Assembly: GCA_023427985.1 (NCBI GenBank)
Contig: JAEYZM010000008.1
Location: forward strand, 186,001-250,000
DNA: 64,000 nucleotides
From: Bacteroidota bacterium
GTDB lineage: Bacteria; Bacteroidota; Bacteroidia; Sphingobacteriales; Sphingobacteriaceae
Direction: 5' to 3'
In this document: one piece after another, positions 1 through 8,782 of the stretch
Layout of the letters: every line of letters begins with the position of its first letter
How positions within the stretch are numbered: the stretch's first letter is position 1
The notes under the pieces: model-generated
The model's database searches: none
Seen by the model: the letters and a program-made list of their open reading frames with translations, nothing else
Told to the model about the DNA's origin: nothing
Program-made: the position numbers and the translations under genes

Positions 1-39
1 TGATAATGATTCAGAAAATTTATTATCAGAATAATATTA
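1..39. other. Short leading segment with no assignable gene
   Basis: These bases precede the first ATG. They are AT-rich and have stops in several frames. They may be the end of an upstream gene cut by the window or a 5' leader; nothing can be decided from so little sequence. Confidence 0.3.
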
Positions 40-1140
40 ATGTCGAAGTTACTTTCCTTATTTATTGATCGAAAAGATAGAGTTGAAGGACTTGATTTAA
101 TGCGAGCGTTTGCAATTTTATTGGTCTTATTTTATCATGCATGGATATTTATTGCCCCCTTTTTTAAATCCGTCGGACTCTTATTTTTTATGGGATATTG
201 GGGTGTTGAATTGTTTTTTGTGTTGAGCGGATTTTTAGTGGGGGGTGCATTTGTAAGAGTCTATTTAAAAACTGATCAACTTATACCTAATACTATCGTT
301 CAGTTTTGGAAGAGACGCTGGATTAGAACCATACCTATATACCTTATATGTTTGTTTATAAATTATTTGGTGCTGACACAAATCGTTGGTTTGGATATTA
401 AATTTCCATTTCGATACTTTTTGTTTGTTCAGAATTTAACGGATCCTCATCCATCATTTTTTCCAGAATCATGGAGTCTATCCATAGAAGAATGGTTTTA
501 TGTCCTCTTTCCCCTTTTCTTTCTTTTTCGAAAAATTGAAAAATCATTTGAAGCTATAGCATTCAATATTGTATTGTTGATAGTAACATTTACTTTTATT
601 AGAGGCTTGAATGTAGATGTATTGAATTTCGATTTAATTGCTTGGGATTCATCTGTAAGAAAAGTAGTAATGAACAGGCTCGATAGTATTTTATATGGTG
701 TCTTAATGTATGTGTTTATTACATTTAAACTAGAATACTTCAAAAAACTTAGATATCACTTTTTTGCTCTTGGGATTATATTATGTGTACTTTCTTATTG
801 GGCATTTTATTTAAAAATTAACGCTTTATTCAATCAGGTGTTTTTTATTAGTAGTACAAGTTTATCCTTTTCATTGATGTTGCCATTTTTCTATTATTTT
901 AAGTTTCGATGGAATCTTATTAAAGATATTGTGCTTTTTATTTCATTAATATCTTATTCACTCTACTTAACTCATTATACATTAGTATTCCGTTTGATGA
1001 ATACCTACATAATTGCAAACACTGTTTCTAAATCTATATTACTCACTAGTGTTTATATTATCTTGAGTGTAGTTGTAGCAAGTTTGTTTTATTTATTGGT
1101 GGAGAAAAAATTCATCAACCTAAAAAATAATATAAAATAA
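40..1140 (+). CDS. Acyltransferase 3 family membrane protein (OafA/YrhL-like)
   Basis: This is an integral-membrane O-acyltransferase of the acyltransferase-3 family, which typically adds acetyl or other acyl groups to surface glycans such as O-antigen or exopolysaccharide. Family hallmarks are visible. They are the N-terminal RVEGLDLMRA segment (residues 14-23) leading into the first membrane helix, the likely catalytic His33 in FYHAW, the FFVLSGFLVGG helix (59-69), the RRWIRTIPIY loop (92-101) and the ESWSLSIEEWFY block (143-154). About ten hydrophobic helices follow to the C-terminus. At 366 residues it is the normal length for a stand-alone transferase without a fused SGNH domain. It starts at the first ATG and no Shine-Dalgarno sequence is present, as is usual in this phylum. 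The acceptor cannot be told from the context. It converges on the hydrolase gene, with a shared terminator between them. Confidence 0.88.
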   Translation: MSKLLSLFIDRKDRVEGLDLMRAFAILLVLFYHAWIFIAPFFKSVGLLFFMGYWGVELFFVLSGFLVGGAFVRVYLKTDQLIPNTIVQFWKRRWIRTIPIYLICLFINYLVLTQIVGLDIKFPFRYFLFVQNLTDPHPSFFPESWSLSIEEWFYVLFPLFFLFRKIEKSFEAIAFNIVLLIVTFTFIRGLNVDVLNFDLIAWDSSVRKVVMNRLDSILYGVLMYVFITFKLEYFKKLRYHFFALGIILCVLSYWAFYLKINALFNQVFFISSTSLSFSLMLPFFYYFKFRWNLIKDIVLFISLISYSLYLTHYTLVFRLMNTYIIANTVSKSILLTSVYIILSVVVASLFYLLVEKKFINLKNNIK

Positions 1141-1143
1141 AAA

Positions 1144-1167
1144 ATGCCGCTCCCAAAGGAACGGCAT
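1144..1167. terminator. Bidirectional terminator between convergent genes
   Basis: The arms ATGCCG and CGGCAT form a GC-rich stem with a 12-base loop. T-rich sequence follows on the plus strand, and A-rich sequence precedes it, which gives a U-tract on the minus strand. It can therefore end both the acyltransferase transcript and the hydrolase transcript. Confidence 0.7.
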
Positions 1168-1200
1168 CTCGTTTGTTTTAGTTTAGGTTATTTCTTTTTA

Positions 1201-2670
1201 TTAGTTAATCAAAAGTTTTTCAACTCTCGATTCCTTTCCACTAATTATTCTAATATAGTGAATTCCATTTGATAAAGAAGAAGTATTCAATACTTTATTG
1301 TTTTCTATAATATTTTCTTCTTTCAAAACAATTCTTCCAGTTGCATCTAATATTTCAACACTGTATTTATCACCAGCATTATAGTTTTTGAATTCGATGT
1401 TCAATTTATCTGAAGCCGGGTTTGGATAAATGTTCACTGCATCGTTAGAGCTTGATAAATCAACACCTTGTGCATTTCCAAACAACACTCTGCTTATTCT
1501 AGGAGCAAAGAATTGTTGAAGTGTATCGATGTATAACAATGCTCTACCTTTTGACATGAATGGGTTTGAAGCTGTTCCATTGTTATGGAATGGATCAGAT
1601 GGATCCCACCATTCCCAAGGTCCACTACCATTTGCTTGGCCATTAATTCTAAACAATGCAGGTAATCCTTCACTGTAAGTTGCTGCAGCTACCGATACTG
1701 CATCAGTAAATGGAGGTGTTTTAAAAATATCATTAACTCCTAATCTGTTGGCTCTACGAGAAACATCTCTTGCGCCACTTACTTCTACAACGAATAATGG
1801 AGGGGTTGTACCTGGTACGAATACTCCACCAGTTGTATATGGTGCGAATGGATCTAAAAATCCTTGTGCACTAACGATTGGAACATCACCAGCTTCTAAC
1901 CATGATGAATCACCCATTGCTCCTCCAAAATTTACTACCATGTTGATACGTGATGAATATCCAGGATAATTATCTCCTTTGTTTACACCCGTCATACCAC
2001 CATATGCTTCGAAATCACCTGTTACGGCTTGGTTCACATAAGGTGTGTTATTGTTTTGGTTGATGAATTTTTGCAATTGGATTTCAGAAACTTTATCTAA
2101 GGTTGCATAAGCTAAAGCCACATAACCCCCTGAACCTTGTCCACATAAAATTACTTTATTCGTATCAATTTTATATGTAGCCGGTGTTCCAGCAGATGTT
2201 GCTCTAAAGTGACGGACTGCAACTTTTGCATCTTGCATTGCTCTATATACAGCATTTAAGATCGTACCTGTACGTGTATCTTGATCGCCTTGTGGGTTCC
2301 ATCCTGTTCTGTATGCAATTGCAGCAGCTACATAACCTTTCTTAGCAAACTGTGTACACATTTCAACTACCGTACTGTCTGTTTTTGCTCCAGTAGGTAA
2401 TTGGTTAACACCTTTAGGTAGAAAACTTCCTGTGTGTAAATAAATGATTAATGGTCTCGCTGTTGCTGTATCACCAGTTGGCTCATAAACATCCATTCTT
2501 AAGTCTGTTAATACTGGTGATCCTGTTAGTACAGAATAATTTTGACCGTAGGTAATGTCTTTAGTGACAGTAACATCGGCAAAAACATTCGATACATAAC
2601 GTTGTGCCATTACATTTCCTGTCATTAAGGAAGTTGCAATAGCCGTTAGAATTAGTAAACGTTTTTTCAT
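1201..2670 (-). CDS. Secreted alpha/beta-hydrolase (esterase/lipase-like) with T9SS type A sorting domain
   Basis: This is a predicted exported carboxylester-hydrolase-like protein. An N-terminal signal peptide (MKKRLLILTAIATSL...MAQ) is followed by an alpha/beta-hydrolase domain with the HTGSF oxyanion-hole segment in the place of HGG in the hormone-sensitive-lipase group. The nucleophile-elbow region reads GQGSGGY (bases 2125-2142). About 80 C-terminal residues (from IYPNPASDKLNIEF to EKLLIN) are a typical T9SS type A sorting domain. That tag sends the protein through the outer membrane to the surface or medium. The second Met was chosen as start because it begins a classic signal peptide; an ATG two codons upstream (2676) is also possible. 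It lies 67 bases downstream of a TonB-dependent receptor on the same strand, so the two may act on one substrate (inference). The oddity is that the canonical Ser of GxSxG is displaced by one position, so catalytic activity is uncertain. Confidence 0.8.
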   Translation of the reverse strand: MKKRLLILTAIATSLMTGNVMAQRYVSNVFADVTVTKDITYGQNYSVLTGSPVLTDLRMDVYEPTGDTATARPLIIYLHTGSFLPKGVNQLPTGAKTDSTVVEMCTQFAKKGYVAAAIAYRTGWNPQGDQDTRTGTILNAVYRAMQDAKVAVRHFRATSAGTPATYKIDTNKVILCGQGSGGYVALAYATLDKVSEIQLQKFINQNNNTPYVNQAVTGDFEAYGGMTGVNKGDNYPGYSSRINMVVNFGGAMGDSSWLEAGDVPIVSAQGFLDPFAPYTTGGVFVPGTTPPLFVVEVSGARDVSRRANRLGVNDIFKTPPFTDAVSVAAATYSEGLPALFRINGQANGSGPWEWWDPSDPFHNNGTASNPFMSKGRALLYIDTLQQFFAPRISRVLFGNAQGVDLSSSNDAVNIYPNPASDKLNIEFKNYNAGDKYSVEILDATGRIVLKEENIIENNKVLNTSSLSNGIHYIRIISGKESRVEKLLIN

Positions 2671-2697
2671 ATACATGGGTTATTAAATTATTATATA

Positions 2698-2727
2698 TAA
2701 ATATACTGTTTTTGAAACAAAAAACAA
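2698..2727 (-). promoter_or_regulatory. Candidate Bacteroidota-type promoter of the secreted hydrolase
   Basis: Read on the minus strand there is a TTG at the -33 position, a 19-base spacer and TATATTTA, one base off the TAnnTTTG -7 consensus. It lies about 28 bases before the hydrolase start. The hydrolase could therefore be transcribed independently of the receptor gene upstream. Confidence 0.35.
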
Positions 2728-2737
2728 TTTAGTTCAA

Positions 2738-5596
2738 TTATTTATTCTTGGCTATATCGAAGGTCGCCGATATGTATGCAAGTCGGCCAACATATGGTCC
2801 TCCATATACTTGCATGCTCTTTTTATTCAACACATTTGAAGCTCCAAATTTAAATGTGGTATTTATTTTAGGAACCGATTTGCTTACTTGAGCATCTAAT
2901 AAATCATATGTAGGTACGAAACCAGTAAACTGTGGAGAGCCTTCAAATGTGAATCCTTGTATCCATTTATAGTTAACACTGAAACTCCAGTTCTTAATAT
3001 GAACTGGTCCAACATATCGATCAATATCTCTACCTGCAATACCGATATTAAATTTATGCTCTGGTGTATTAAATGCTGGAATGATAGGATCGTCAGTACC
3101 CGCTTTGTTTAAAATATTCCAAGAATAATTTCCAGATAATGTATAAAAGTTTTTAAAGAAATAAGTTGCGCCAATTGAGAAGCCTTGCGTGGTTACAACG
3201 TCAGTTGCATTAGCCGATACCCGATAACCTTGTGCGTTTATTACACGTTTTAAATTCGTATCGATTAAGGTTTTTACTCCAATATTAAATCCAATAAAAT
3301 CTTGGTATATGCTAAAGTAATAACTAGCATCTACATATACTTTATTCCATAAGGTAGTGCGATATCCTAATTCCACTGATCTTACTTTTTCTGGTCGCAC
3401 TGGTGCTACATTAAAATATTGAAGCGTATCGTTGTTTTGTGAATTAAAATAGTCAAGTAAATTTTGTGGACTCAACAAAGAATCAAATCCTGTTAGGTTA
3501 CCAATAAGTATTGCTCTCCCAACATCGAAATATAAATACTGATCGGCCAATGTTGGATTCCTTACTGCCGATGAAAATGAAAGTCGAATTACATCGTTGC
3601 GTTTATTGGTATATACTGCCGATGCTGCAGGAGAAAAAACGAAATCAAAATTTTCGTTTTTATCCATACGTATAGTGGCGTTCAATTTTAATTTTTCTTC
3701 TAAGATTTTTTTCTCTAATCCAGCATACAAACCATATTCTCTATTGGTAATGGTCCGACCGGCAGTATCACTAAAAATAGATCCTCTTGAATTTGGTGTG
3801 TACATTCTAGCACTAAAACCTGTTTTTACTTCAACTATTTTTGCGTCAAATGTTCTTTCTCCTTGTATATGATATAATGCCGACTTATCATAAAATCTTG
3901 AACCGTTTTCTAAATAGGAAACTCTAGAAGTGATGGCTCTAAATGCAGAATCGAACCTCGCGGTTCCGGGTTCATATCTGTTTTGATTTGGAAGTCCTGT
4001 GTATTGATTTTCGAATATTTGACCTTCCGGTGTACTTGTGTTGGGTGATGTTGCAAGGTTTGCATAATATTGTGCCAATTGATGCCATACATTTAAAGAA
4101 TCTTGATTGGCATTTAACACTGAATCCTGTGTTTCAAAATCGAAAGGCTGAGGGAACACTGGACTCGGTGGATATCCTGGTAATGCTTCTGCTCTTTTAC
4201 GAATGTATCCACCCCAATAGGTTTGATAATCGCCACTCCATTTAAAATCATCCTTTGCTGTGTTTTGTAATAGTTGCGCCGTAAGAACAGCATCGTATGA
4301 ATTACCCGCATCTTCATGGGTAGCATATGCCCGCACAAACCATTTATCGTTTTTAACTTCTACTCTGTTTTGGAAGAATAAAATGTCTTTCAATGAATAC
4401 CTATTATCACCTTGGTAAACGGTAGTTCCATTACCAAAATTTAAGGAATATATAATTTCTGTTTGAGGAGTAAATTTATAGTGTAATGCTGTACCTAATT
4501 TTAAATTTCTCGTATTATAATCTACTAGATCTTTTTCTTCGTATCCTTTTCTATGCCATATTAATAAACCTGGAAAATTTCTTCTACTCGATCTACTTGT
4601 TGCATTGTTTCCTCTCGCGTCAAAATTTTCATCGCCATATCGATTCACTGCATCGTATCCACCCGGATTGTTTTTACCAACTTGTGATTGTGGTGTGGCA
4701 TCTAAATTGGTTGCTTCCCAATCGTATGCACGCATATAATATAAGTTCACCTTATACGCGAATTTATCGATGCCGTTTTTATTTTTGAAAACTTGTGCGT
4801 ATCGAACTGCCGACTCAAACAATCCGCGTTCACCCACCTTTGTCATAACTGTTAAACCCGGACTATTAAAAGGGTTTCGAGTTTGCATATTGATAACACC
4901 GTTGAATGCATTGGGTCCATAAAAAGCAGAACTTGCACCAACAATTAAATCCACCTTTTGAACATCCAATTCCGATGCACCTAAAAAATTTCCCAATGAA
5001 AAATTCAATCCCGGCGCTTGATTGTCCACACCATCAATTAGCTGCAAAGACCTAACAGGTGAGGTGCTATTAAATCCACGCGTATTAATTACTTTAAAAC
5101 CAATACTCGCCGATGTTAAGTCGACACCCTTCAATTGTCCCAAGCCTTCATAAAAATTAGATGCCGATGTTTGTTTAATGGAAATTAAATCCATCGATTC
5201 AACTGTCAATGGCGCCTCTTTTTGTTTTTCTGTTAATCGCGATGATTGTACTATTACCTCTTTGCTTTGAACAACATTTTCAACAAGATTAATTTCAATG
5301 TTAGTTCTTGCGTTCGAAACTTGAACTTCCTGCGATTGGTATCCAAGGTATGAAATCACTAATGTTTTCGGGCTACTAAGATCAATGTTCAAACTAAACT
5401 TGCCATCAATATCGGTATTCGTCCCAACATTCGTTCCTTTGATACTTACTACAGCAGAGTATATCCCTTGTTTTGTATTTTTATCTTTTACTACACCAGA
5501 AATTTTTTGTGTTTGTGCCGATGCAAAATTCCATAGCAACATCAGCATAAAAATTAAGCATGGTTTTTGAACTCTGAATAAAGGGTAAGCGCTCAT
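2738..5596 (-). CDS. TonB-dependent outer-membrane receptor with CarboxypepD-type N-terminal domain
   Basis: This is an outer-membrane beta-barrel receptor for energised uptake. Residues 1-28 are a signal peptide ending ASAQ. Residues 30-115 form a carboxypeptidase-regulatory-like Ig fold (SGVVKDKNT...YLGYQSQEV) typical of Bacteroidota receptors. Residues 123-240 are the plug, with RGFNS, LIDGVDNQ and AFYGPNAFNGVINMQTRNPF. The remaining 700 residues alternate polar and aromatic strands of the 22-strand barrel, ending in the expected final strand (AYISATFDIAKNK). At 952 residues it is a normal size. No SusD partner lies beside it, so it is not a classic Sus pair; the partner is instead the T9SS-tagged hydrolase downstream. 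The substrate is unknown. Similar barrels carry siderophores, cobalamin, oligosaccharides, peptides or lipids. Confidence 0.9.
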   Translation of the reverse strand: MSAYPLFRVQKPCLIFMLMLLWNFASAQTQKISGVVKDKNTKQGIYSAVVSIKGTNVGTNTDIDGKFSLNIDLSSPKTLVISYLGYQSQEVQVSNARTNIEINLVENVVQSKEVIVQSSRLTEKQKEAPLTVESMDLISIKQTSASNFYEGLGQLKGVDLTSASIGFKVINTRGFNSTSPVRSLQLIDGVDNQAPGLNFSLGNFLGASELDVQKVDLIVGASSAFYGPNAFNGVINMQTRNPFNSPGLTVMTKVGERGLFESAVRYAQVFKNKNGIDKFAYKVNLYYMRAYDWEATNLDATPQSQVGKNNPGGYDAVNRYGDENFDARGNNATSRSSRRNFPGLLIWHRKGYEEKDLVDYNTRNLKLGTALHYKFTPQTEIIYSLNFGNGTTVYQGDNRYSLKDILFFQNRVEVKNDKWFVRAYATHEDAGNSYDAVLTAQLLQNTAKDDFKWSGDYQTYWGGYIRKRAEALPGYPPSPVFPQPFDFETQDSVLNANQDSLNVWHQLAQYYANLATSPNTSTPEGQIFENQYTGLPNQNRYEPGTARFDSAFRAITSRVSYLENGSRFYDKSALYHIQGERTFDAKIVEVKTGFSARMYTPNSRGSIFSDTAGRTITNREYGLYAGLEKKILEEKLKLNATIRMDKNENFDFVFSPAASAVYTNKRNDVIRLSFSSAVRNPTLADQYLYFDVGRAILIGNLTGFDSLLSPQNLLDYFNSQNNDTLQYFNVAPVRPEKVRSVELGYRTTLWNKVYVDASYYFSIYQDFIGFNIGVKTLIDTNLKRVINAQGYRVSANATDVVTTQGFSIGATYFFKNFYTLSGNYSWNILNKAGTDDPIIPAFNTPEHKFNIGIAGRDIDRYVGPVHIKNWSFSVNYKWIQGFTFEGSPQFTGFVPTYDLLDAQVSKSVPKINTTFKFGASNVLNKKSMQVYGGPYVGRLAYISATFDIAKNK

Positions 5597-5653
5597 CTAA
5601 ATTTGTTTAATCAATTCCTAAGTTAATAAATAGAACGATTAAACAAAAAGTAT

Positions 5654-5672
5654 ATCGATTAATAAAATCGAT
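5654..5672 (-). terminator. Weak hairpin at the end of thiL
   Basis: A 7-bp stem (AATCGAT pairing with ATCGATT) with a 5-base loop touches the thiL stop codon. On the minus strand it is followed by a short T-run. The stem has few GC pairs, so it may attenuate rather than stop transcription before the receptor gene. Confidence 0.3.
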
Positions 5673-6721
5673 TATTTTTTAAAGGCATTCCAACCTTGAG
5701 CAATTATTTTATGCTGATTGCCGCTTTTTGTGATTAAATGGTTTCCTTCTGCAGCATCGCATATATGACCTATCACACTAATATCTGGATTCAACTTAAT
5801 TTTTTCGAAATCAGATTGTTGAATGGTAAAAAGTAGTTCATAATCTTCACCCCCACTTAATGCGCAAACACTCGGGTCGAGGTTGAATTCTCGAGCTGTT
5901 TCATAGGTTAATGGGTCGATAGGAATTTTCTCTTCGTAAATTTTTGAGCCAACATTAGAATCGTTACAAATATGTAATATCTCTGAAGCCAATCCATCGG
6001 ACACATCCATCATGGATGTAGGAACGATTTTTAAATTTTCAAATAATTCGAAAATATCTTTACGCGCTTCTGGTTTCAATTGGCGTTCAATAATATAATC
6101 GTAACCTTCAAGGTCGGGCTGGATATTATTATTCGACATATAAACCGCTTTCTCTCTTTCTAGAACTTGCAAACCAGTGTATGCAGCACCAAGATCACCC
6201 GTTACACAAATGAGATCGTTTACTTTCGCGGTATTTCTGTAGACTACGCGTGATGCATCGGCATGCCCTATTACAGTTATGCTTATGACCAATCCTTGTT
6301 TCGAAGAACTCGTATCGCCACCCACTAAATCTACACCGTATTTATCACATGCGATGAGCATCCCTTTGTATAATTCTTCAATTGCTTCGAGTGAAAACCT
6401 GTTGGAGAGGCCAATAGATACTAGCACTTGCGAAGGTTTCGCATTCATCGCATAAATATCAGAAAGATTTACAACGATGCTTTTATATCCCAAATGTTTG
6501 AGCGGCACGTACGATAAATCGAAATGAATTCCTTCTAATAATAGGTCGGTGGAAAGTAGTGTTTGTTGATTCTCAAAATTTAGAACCGCAGCATCGTCGC
6601 CAACACCTTTTATACTCGAAGTGTTTTTTAGTTCGATGTGTTGTGTTAAGTGTTTTATCAATCCGAATTCGCCCAAGTCCGACAATTCGTTTCGCTCAGT
6701 ATTTTCAAACATTTCAGCCAT
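5672..6721 (-). CDS. thiL: Thiamine-monophosphate kinase ThiL
   Basis: ThiL phosphorylates thiamine monophosphate with ATP to give thiamine diphosphate, the last step of cofactor synthesis, in the cytoplasm. The protein has the AIR-synthase-related two-domain layout with clear family motifs. These are GDDAA at residues 41-45 (Mg/ATP binding), STDLLLEGIHF (57-67), GGDTSSS (134-140), SDGLASE (241-247) and SGGEDYELLF (289-298). Its 349 residues match the family. The start chosen is the first ATG; a second Met is at residue 4. It follows nadB by 25 bases on the same strand, so the two cofactor genes are probably co-transcribed. Confidence 0.95.
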   Translation of the reverse strand: MAEMFENTERNELSDLGEFGLIKHLTQHIELKNTSSIKGVGDDAAVLNFENQQTLLSTDLLLEGIHFDLSYVPLKHLGYKSIVVNLSDIYAMNAKPSQVLVSIGLSNRFSLEAIEELYKGMLIACDKYGVDLVGGDTSSSKQGLVISITVIGHADASRVVYRNTAKVNDLICVTGDLGAAYTGLQVLEREKAVYMSNNNIQPDLEGYDYIIERQLKPEARKDIFELFENLKIVPTSMMDVSDGLASEILHICNDSNVGSKIYEEKIPIDPLTYETAREFNLDPSVCALSGGEDYELLFTIQQSDFEKIKLNPDISVIGHICDAAEGNHLITKSGNQHKIIAQGWNAFKK

Positions 6722-6746
6722 GTTGCAAAAATAAGAATTATAATTT

Positions 6747-8336
6747 CTAAAACACGGTGTCTATACGATCCTGCTGATTTTTCTGTGGGTAATCTGTTGT
6801 ATAATGTAAGCCCCGACTTTCTTTGCGCATCATCGCAGATTTTATAACGATGTAGGAAACTTGAATTAAATTTCTCAACTCGCAAAGTTTAACGGACAAT
6901 TTTGTTTTTTTATAAAAATCTTCTGTTTCGTTGTAGATCAATTCCAATCTTCGCATCGCGCGTTCTAATCGGAAATCCGATCGAACAATTCCAACATAAT
7001 CGCTCATGATGCGTTGCATTTCGCGTATGTTATGTGTCACTAAAATATCTTCGTTCGATAGTGAAATTCCATTTTCATCCCAGTCGGGAATATTTTCTTG
7101 GAAAGCAATAGACACTAATTCCTCATTTGCTTTTAGGTAGCTTCGATGAGCAAACACCAATGCTTCCAACAAGGAATTGGATGCCAATCGATTGGCGCCA
7201 TGCAAGCCAGTTGATGCACACTCACCACAAGCATACAATCTTTTGATGGTAGATCGACCGTATTCATCGACCAAAATTCCACCACACATATAATGCGCAG
7301 CCGGCACAACCGGTATCAAATCTTTACTCATATCTATGCCGATGCTTAAGCATTTGGCATAAATGTTTGGGAAGTGTTTGAGTAAATCCTGCTTTGCAAT
7401 ATGTCGAGTATCGAGGTAGACAAAGTCGTCACCTGATTTTTTCATTTCAGAATCTATTGCACGAGCTACAATATCTCTAGGAGCTAAAGAAGCGCGGGAG
7501 TCGTACTGTTCCATAAAGGATTCCCCTTTTCTATTTCTTAAAATGCCACCATGTCCGCGTACAGCTTCAGATATTAAGAAACTTGGGTATTCACCGGGTT
7601 GATAAAGTGCTGTGGGATGAAATTGTATGAATTCCATGTTTCTTACTTTACCTTTTGCACGATATACCATCGCTACACCATCGCCAGTAGCAATAGTAGG
7701 ATTGGTAGTTGTACTATATATATGTCCTGCACCACCCGATGCCATAACTGTAATTTTAGAAATTATTTTTTCTACTTCCGATGTATGGGTATTAAAAGCA
7801 TAGATTCCAAAACAAGTTACATCTTTAGAGGATTTATTTATTTCTTTTCCTAGATGATGTTCTGTGATTAAATCAACTGCGAAGTAATGTGTGAGTATTT
7901 CGATATTGGGATGTTTATGAATTTGATCGAGTAATACTTTTTCAATTTCATAGCCAGTAATGTCTTTAAAATGCAAAACCCTATGCTCTGAATGTCCTCC
8001 TTCTTTCGCTAAGTGATAATCGCCTTCAGTGTTTTTATCGAATTGCGTTCCATAATCAACAATCTCTTTTATTCTTTCTGGGCCTTCTTTAACAACAAGT
8101 TCAACCGTTTTTTTATCGCATAATCCATCACCAGCTATTAAAGTGTCTTCAATATGTTTCTCATACGAATCGTCTTTGTCAATAACAACCGCAACACCAC
8201 CTTGAGCATATTTGGTATTGGATTCATCTTCATTAGATTTTGTAACAATGCATACTTTACCATGTTTCGCTGCTTTTAATGCAAAACTAAGTCCTGCAAT
8301 ACCCGAGCCTATGATTAAAAAATCAGTCTTTCTCAT
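6747..8336 (-). CDS. nadB: L-aspartate oxidase NadB
   Basis: NadB is an FAD enzyme that oxidises L-aspartate to iminoaspartate, the substrate of quinolinate synthase in de novo NAD synthesis. The N-terminus carries the dinucleotide-binding motif GSGIAG (residues 10-15). Further family blocks are KYAQGGVAVV, EFIQFHPTAL, RAVRGHGGILRN-like SEAVRGHGGILRN, and CGECASTGLHGANRLASNSLLEALVF near residue 360. The last is typical of the succinate dehydrogenase/fumarate reductase flavoprotein superfamily but with the NadB-specific ASTGLHGANR. At 529 residues it is full length. It diverges from nadA across a shared spacer, so the two pathway genes can be regulated together. Confidence 0.96.
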   Translation of the reverse strand: MRKTDFLIIGSGIAGLSFALKAAKHGKVCIVTKSNEDESNTKYAQGGVAVVIDKDDSYEKHIEDTLIAGDGLCDKKTVELVVKEGPERIKEIVDYGTQFDKNTEGDYHLAKEGGHSEHRVLHFKDITGYEIEKVLLDQIHKHPNIEILTHYFAVDLITEHHLGKEINKSSKDVTCFGIYAFNTHTSEVEKIISKITVMASGGAGHIYSTTTNPTIATGDGVAMVYRAKGKVRNMEFIQFHPTALYQPGEYPSFLISEAVRGHGGILRNRKGESFMEQYDSRASLAPRDIVARAIDSEMKKSGDDFVYLDTRHIAKQDLLKHFPNIYAKCLSIGIDMSKDLIPVVPAAHYMCGGILVDEYGRSTIKRLYACGECASTGLHGANRLASNSLLEALVFAHRSYLKANEELVSIAFQENIPDWDENGISLSNEDILVTHNIREMQRIMSDYVGIVRSDFRLERAMRRLELIYNETEDFYKKTKLSVKLCELRNLIQVSYIVIKSAMMRKESRGLHYTTDYPQKNQQDRIDTVF

Positions 8337-8452
8337 TTTAATTAGAACCTTTAATCTGTCCTATTGTTCTTAATTTATGATTTTGTATGTGGATAATTCA
8401 ATTTTACTGTTAAATACTTGTATAAAACTATAGAATAAGTAAAGCTGGTCGA

Positions 8453-8460
8453 CAAAATTA
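8453..8460 (-). promoter_or_regulatory. Candidate -7 box for nadB
   Basis: On the minus strand the sequence is TAATTTTG, a full match to the Bacteroidota TAnnTTTG -7 consensus. It would give a leader of about 110 bases before nadB. No clear TTTG is seen at -33, so confidence is limited. Confidence 0.4.
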
Positions 8461-8518
8461 AGAACTTGTTAGCGAATTATCCCCTGATTTAAATCATGAA
8501 TTCACAATTAATTAACAT

Positions 8519-8526
8519 TATTTTTG
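8519..8526 (+). promoter_or_regulatory. Candidate -7 box for nadA
   Basis: TATTTTTG matches the TAnnTTTG consensus. If used, the transcript would carry roughly 250 bases of leader before the inferred nadA start at 8783. A convincing -33 element is not visible. Confidence 0.4.
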
Positions 8527-8782
8527 CATTGTGGTTCTTAACTGAATTTTAATTCACAGAAAATGTGTAAAATATAAAGTAATACATTTTCAGCACATTA
8601 GCTATTTAATAATGTTTATAACCTGTTAAAAAGTTTTTAGTGATTAATTTATGTTGACAAGAATTGGTGTATTCCACCTTTTCAACAGCCTAATCATCAC
8701 CTTCATATTTTTTTTAAAAAAGAATTATGATTTTAATAAGCCGTTAATAATTTTCAAATTTGATTTTCGAAAAAAAAATAAA

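Larger units (their letters stand above)
8337..8782. other. nadB-nadA divergent intergenic region
   Basis: This 446-base AT-rich spacer holds candidate -7 boxes for both flanking genes and a long untranslated leader for nadA with a possible hairpin. Reading continues open from an ATG at 8651 into nadA. Those extra 44 residues (rich in F, I, K, N) do not resemble NadA and are best taken as leader. No tRNA or small gene was recognised. Confidence 0.6.

Noticed and set aside
1748..1969. 73-codon plus-strand open frame opposite the secreted hydrolase
   Set aside because: No start context or protein features; the opposite strand holds a full gene with signal peptide and sorting domain.
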